A stretch of 9,097 nucleotides of DNA. Origin: Phycisphaeraceae bacterium (GTDB lineage Bacteria; Planctomycetota; Phycisphaerae; Phycisphaerales; Phycisphaeraceae). The DNA lies in NCBI GenBank assembly GCA_029260675.1, contig JAJDCV010000291.1:1-9097 (forward strand), read 5' to 3'. Position 1 is the stretch's first letter. Every line of letters starts with the position of its first letter. Positions 6,165-9,097 of this stretch are shown here, piece after piece. Both the position numbers and the translations under genes were made by a program. The notes under the pieces were generated by a model that worked only from the letters and a program-made list of their open reading frames with translations, was not told the origin of the DNA and ran no database searches.

Positions 6165-7394
6165 TCACCCCAACCCCTTCAGATATACCAGGAAGAGGGT
6201 ATCAAAATTCTCCATCAAAGGCCTGAGGAAGCCCATGATCGGCTGCCGCCAGACCATGACGACCACCGCCGCTCCGGCCAGATACGGTCCGTAGGGGATC
6301 GGCTGGAACCGCTTTTTCAATACCGCGGACAGCCCGAACATGAGCATCGCCGCCGCCAGCCCGAAGAACGGGGCGATAAAGAAGACCGGGACCGTCTCGG
6401 CCGGGCCCAGGACCGCCCCGATCGCCGCCAGCAGGTGGACATCACCCAGCCCCATCGCCTCCTTACCGAATGCAAGGCTGCCAAGGATCCGCGTCATCCA
6501 GACCAGGCCAGCCCCGACCAGGTAGCCAAACCCAACCCCACCCAGGACTAGCAACCACCAGGGCCAGTTCACCGCCCCGGAAGGCCCCAGCCAGATGCCG
6601 ATCATCATCCCCGCTATCGGCAGGGCGAGGAAAGCCATTTCCTTGATGACCTCACGCCGGGCGTGGGGGTAGTGGAACCAGTCCTCCGGCTTGCTATCTT
6701 CTCCGCTCTTTGCGTTGGCCCCCTGTTCGGCCGCATGGGCTTCGTACAGCTTCTCGTAGTCCGCGAAACTCAGCGGCAGGATCATCAGCTTCAAAAGAAT
6801 CAGGGACAAGCCCACGCCGATCAACCCGCCCGCCGCGCCGCAGGTGCCCTTGGGTGGGGAGATAGGAATCAGTCCGATGACCAAGGGCGTACTGCCGTAC
6901 CAGACCGCCAGTGGCAGAATGATCGCCGCGACCAGCGTAAGCGTCCACGGGATCGACCTTGGGATGATAAACAGCTTGGCGTCAATCACCGTCGCCGCGA
7001 ACAGCCCGGCCAGCAAGACCAGATGCACAATCAGCACAGGCCAGGTCTGACTTAGCCCCTGGTGGAAAAACTGCGGGCGAAGCGGGGAGACGCCAAACGG
7101 CTGCATGTAATACGCCCAGAACAGCCCCATGAACATCAACGCGGTGAGTGCTTCAACGATCGGGTACTGGATGCTGATCGGGGCCTTGCAGGACCGACAC
7201 TTGCCACGCAGCCAAAGCCAGGCCAGCACCGGCACGTTGTCGTACCAGGCCAGTTCGTGGCCGCAGGACGGGCAGCGCGAGCCCGGCGAGACCAGGCTTT
7301 TGCCCTCGGGCAGCCGGTAGATCACCACGTTCAGGAAGCTGCCGATGCAGCCGCCGTAGATCGCGACGGAGATGAGCCAGAACCAGTTAGGCAA
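6165..7394 (-). CDS. Prepilin peptidase / N-methyltransferase (A24 family, PilD-like)
   Basis: Polytopic inner-membrane aspartic protease that cleaves the leader of type IV pilins or type II secretion pseudopilins; bifunctional members also methylate the new N-terminus. The start of the protein matches the family, with GCIGSFLNVVIYRLPEG at 15-31. A CxxC...CxxC zinc-binding cytoplasmic loop follows (Cys41, Cys44, Cys66, Cys69), typical of the methyltransferase-containing form. Catalytic aspartates are Asp138 (VIDAKLFIIP) and Asp318 in the GxGD motif (MGLGDVH), and PIPYGP (365-370) is conserved. At 409 residues it is much longer than the usual 250-290, because about 100 extra residues separate the two aspartates, including a charged soluble stretch (about 209-250). 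The start is TTG (7394): an in-frame TAA lies at 7419-7421 with no ATG or GTG between, and the next ATG is at residue 88. No Shine-Dalgarno sequence is visible. No pilus or secretion genes are in view. Confidence 0.93.
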   Translation of the reverse strand: MPNWFWLISVAIYGGCIGSFLNVVIYRLPEGKSLVSPGSRCPSCGHELAWYDNVPVLAWLWLRGKCRSCKAPISIQYPIVEALTALMFMGLFWAYYMQPFGVSPLRPQFFHQGLSQTWPVLIVHLVLLAGLFAATVIDAKLFIIPRSIPWTLTLVAAIILPLAVWYGSTPLVIGLIPISPPKGTCGAAGGLIGVGLSLILLKLMILPLSFADYEKLYEAHAAEQGANAKSGEDSKPEDWFHYPHARREVIKEMAFLALPIAGMMIGIWLGPSGAVNWPWWLLVLGGVGFGYLVGAGLVWMTRILGSLAFGKEAMGLGDVHLLAAIGAVLGPAETVPVFFIAPFFGLAAAMLMFGLSAVLKKRFQPIPYGPYLAGAAVVVMVWRQPIMGFLRPLMENFDTLFLVYLKGLG

Positions 7395-7459
7395 TGGGTT
7401 GCGTGGGGGGGTTAAGGGTTACGGGCCGTGGGGTCGGCGGTGACTGCTTTAGGCAGTAC

Positions 7460-7753
7460 TTAATACGATTCGCCGCCCGCTACTTCATCGGCATCCTCAC
7501 CGGTTTCCCCTTGGTTTTCCCCGCCCCGGACGGCCAGCCCCCCGTTGGGCCCCGCGGACAGCTCGGCGATCTTGCTTTCGGCCCCATCCAGTATGGCCCG
7601 GCAGCGCTTGATCAACGCGGTGCCCTGTTCGTATTGCTTAAGCGACTCCTCAAGCCCGATCTCACCGGACTCGATCTGATCGATCAGCTCCTCAAGCCGG
7701 TTAAGGGCGTCCTCGAAGCTGAGTTTCTCGGGATTGACGGGTCGTTTTGCCAT
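7460..7753 (-). CDS. xseB: Exodeoxyribonuclease VII small subunit
   Basis: Small helical subunit that binds several-fold to the coiled arms of XseA to form exonuclease VII, which degrades single-stranded DNA to oligonucleotides in both directions during repair. The 97-residue product contains the family core LSFEDALNRLEELIDQIESG (11-30), then IGLEESLKQYEQG (32-44) and LIKRCRAILDGAESKI (47-62). The rest is a Gly/Glu-rich tail with no family match (67-97). The start at 7753 (MAKRPVNPEK) was chosen because the core begins right after; the frame is also open far upstream into xseA, but that part is a shadow. Only a weak GGAT precedes the ATG. The xseA gene lies 85 nt upstream on the same strand, across a 12-nt tandem repeat; in many genomes the two overlap or nearly touch, so this spacer is long. 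The prepilin peptidase gene follows after 65 nt. Confidence 0.95.
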   Translation of the reverse strand: MAKRPVNPEKLSFEDALNRLEELIDQIESGEIGLEESLKQYEQGTALIKRCRAILDGAESKIAELSAGPNGGLAVRGGENQGETGEDADEVAGGESY

Positions 7754-7760
7754 GAGGATC

Positions 7761-7819
7761 CGGTGGGGTATCCGTGGGTTTTCTGGGGGATTATCTTGGG
7801 GTTTATCTCGGGGTTTATC
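7761..7819 (-). repeat. Imperfect 12-nt tandem repeat in the xseA-xseB spacer
   Basis: Read on the minus (mRNA) strand there are about five units: GATAAACCCCGA (7819-7808), GATAAACCCCAA (7807-7796), GATAATCCCCCA (7795-7784), GAAAACCCACG (7783-7773, one base short) and GATACCCCACCG (7772-7761). The last is followed by a GATCC remnant. Units diverge progressively toward xseB. The transcript here is C-rich, G-poor and little structured, with C runs spaced about 12 nt apart. The complementary plus strand has G4-G5 runs at 7785-7789, 7798-7801, 7810-7813 and 7821-7825, with 7-8-nt loops. Confidence 0.75.
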
Positions 7820-7838
7820 CGGGGGCAGTGTATCGGAT

Positions 7839-9097
7839 TCACTTCGGGTTGTCGGTCTCAAAGAGCCCCGGGCCGGCGTCGGGTTGCTTTGACCGCTTGC
7901 GTTTGGTTTGGGCGGGTGGTCTGCTGCTGGACGATTCCCTTTCGACGATCGAGGCGATCCGCCCGTCAGAAAGGACCGTGGTGATCCGCTGTCCCGCCTG
8001 GACCTCCCGGGTGTGTCGAAGCACCTTCCCATCGGGGCCCAGCGTGTAGGAGTACCCCCGATCCAACACATTGCCCGGGTTGACCGCGCCGAGCTGCCGG
8101 GCCAAGGCATCCAGCCGTGTGGACTCGGCGGTGAGTCGGCGGGGCATCGACACATGCAGCCGACGGACGGTTTCGTCCAGCCGCTGAGCACCCTGATCGA
8201 TCAGCCGTTGGGGGTTGCGGAACAGCGTGTGCCTGGACGCCGATGCCAGACGTTGGCCCGCGTGGTCAACGTGGCGCCGCAGGGTCATGGTCAACCGTTG
8301 GCCCAGCTGGTGGACCTGGTGGTCCAGTGCCTCGCGGTCGGGGACCAGTGTCATCGCCGCCTGGGTCGGGGTGGCGCATCTTACGTCCGCAACTAGCTCG
8401 GCCACCGTCGTGTCTGTCTCGTGCCCGATCGCCGCGACGATCGGAAGTTTGCATTTATATACGGCATCGGCGACCACGCGCTCGTTAAACGCCCAGAGGT
8501 CTTCGATCGACCCGCCGCCGCGCGTCAGGATGACCGCATCGATCCCGATGTTCTTGCCGTGTTTGGATAGCCGACCCAAAGCCCCCGCGATCTCCCCGGC
8601 GGCCTGTTCTCCCTGCACCCGCACGTCATACAGATACAACCGACACCCCGCCCAACGCCGATGCACGGTGTTGATCACGTCCTGTAACGCCGCGGCGCTG
8701 CGAGAGGTGACGACCGCGATCCGTGTCGGCATCGCCGGCAGGGTCAGCTTGTGTTCGGGATCGAAGTAACCCAACGCCCGCAGCTCTTCGATCATCTGCC
8801 GAAGGCGAAGCTCTAACGCCCCCTGGCCAACCGGCTCGATCGCTTCGACATAGAGCTGGACGCTGCCCTGCGCATCGTAAAAATCCACCCGCCCGGTGAC
8901 CACGACCTGCATCCCGTCGCGCATCGGGAACCCGACCTGTCGGGCGTGGCTGGCGAAACACACACAACGCATCGCCGCGCCGTCGTCTTTAAGGCTGAAA
9001 AACCAGTGCGTCCGGTCCGACAGGTTGCTGACCTCCCCGACCACCCGGACTTTGCGGGGCAGCCCGTCAGCCAACGCCCGCTTGATCCGCCCAGCCA
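7839..9097 (-). CDS. xseA: Exodeoxyribonuclease VII large subunit, 5' end beyond the window
   Basis: Catalytic subunit of exonuclease VII. 418 residues are visible, and the frame stays open to the window edge: the first residues read AGRIKRALADGLPRKVRVVG, which is the beginning of the XseA N-terminal OB-fold (family pattern IK...LP..V.V.GE.SN), so only about ten to twenty residues are missing. A TTG at 9074 is not the true start. Numbering from the first visible codon, the single-strand-binding OB fold covers about 8-90. The nuclease core contains LTRGGGSIEDLWAFNE (190-205), IGHETDTTVAELVADVR (223-239) and CATPTQAA (240-247). The long helical arm that binds XseB follows. The C-terminal motif LDRGYSYTLGPDGKV and AGQRITTVLSDG close the conserved part. 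A tail of about 30 residues rich in Ser, Lys, Arg and Pro (SSSSRPPAQTKRKRSKQ) and ending in GLFETDNPK has no family match and may be disordered. The gene precedes xseB on the same strand. Confidence 0.95.
   Translation of the reverse strand, partial: AGRIKRALADGLPRKVRVVGEVSNLSDRTHWFFSLKDDGAAMRCVCFASHARQVGFPMRDGMQVVVTGRVDFYDAQGSVQLYVEAIEPVGQGALELRLRQMIEELRALGYFDPEHKLTLPAMPTRIAVVTSRSAAALQDVINTVHRRWAGCRLYLYDVRVQGEQAAGEIAGALGRLSKHGKNIGIDAVILTRGGGSIEDLWAFNERVVADAVYKCKLPIVAAIGHETDTTVAELVADVRCATPTQAAMTLVPDREALDHQVHQLGQRLTMTLRRHVDHAGQRLASASRHTLFRNPQRLIDQGAQRLDETVRRLHVSMPRRLTAESTRLDALARQLGAVNPGNVLDRGYSYTLGPDGKVLRHTREVQAGQRITTVLSDGRIASIVERESSSSRPPAQTKRKRSKQPDAGPGLFETDNPK

Noticed and set aside
7443..7457. 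Small hairpin (ACTGC/GCAGT) after xseB
   Set aside because: The stem is only 5 bp and there is no T tract on the minus strand, so it is not a credible terminator.
7754..8191. Upstream in-frame extension of xseB through the repeat (encoding DKPR/DKPQ-like units) into xseA
   Set aside because: XseB family proteins start close to the MAKRP methionine, and the extension overlaps the xseA coding sequence in another frame. The peptide repeat simply reflects the 12-nt DNA repeat.

Overview
The window reads as ordinary chromosomal DNA of a GC-rich bacterium. Genes are densely packed on both strands, and I see no insertion sequence, integrase, CRISPR array, tRNA or rRNA. A member of the Planctomycetota, perhaps of the Phycisphaerae, is my best guess. 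The reasons are a stand-alone phosphatase of the PANK4 C-terminal type, a prepilin peptidase with a long extra soluble loop, several starts without a clear Shine-Dalgarno sequence, and scattered biosynthetic genes. This placement is an inference, not a demonstration.

Layout from left to right. Positions 1-103 hold nothing I can support. A Rho-independent terminator (104-128) ends the glycolytic gene gap, read leftwards from 1185. A 235-bp divergent intergenic region (1186-1420) carries a good sigma70-like promoter for gap and a weaker one for the rightward operon. That operon is a two-gene unit with a 4-nt stop/start overlap: a DUF1611/DgcN-like P-loop protein and an enolase-superfamily epimerase (dipeptide epimerase/DgcA type). 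Together they point to epimerisation or catabolism of glutamate-type D-amino acids or of murein-derived dipeptides. It converges on a leftward pair, hisH followed by a DUF89 metal-dependent phosphatase, again joined by a 4-nt overlap (GTGA).

Upstream of hisH a strong terminator (5355-5379) closes a further leftward cluster: xseA (5' end cut off by the window edge), xseB, a prepilin peptidase and an OmpA-domain lipoprotein. Spacers of 85, 65 and 90 nt allow co-transcription of these four genes but do not prove it. The xseA-xseB spacer contains an imperfect 12-nt tandem repeat, C-rich on the mRNA strand, which is the most unusual piece of non-coding sequence here.

Functionally the window mixes central carbon metabolism (gap), histidine biosynthesis (hisH), probable metabolite repair (DUF89), D-amino-acid or dipeptide epimerisation (DUF1611 plus epimerase), DNA repair (exonuclease VII), and envelope or secretion functions (prepilin peptidase, OmpA lipoprotein). 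I found no clearly new multi-gene system. The two translationally coupled pairs and the 12-nt repeat are the items worth following up.
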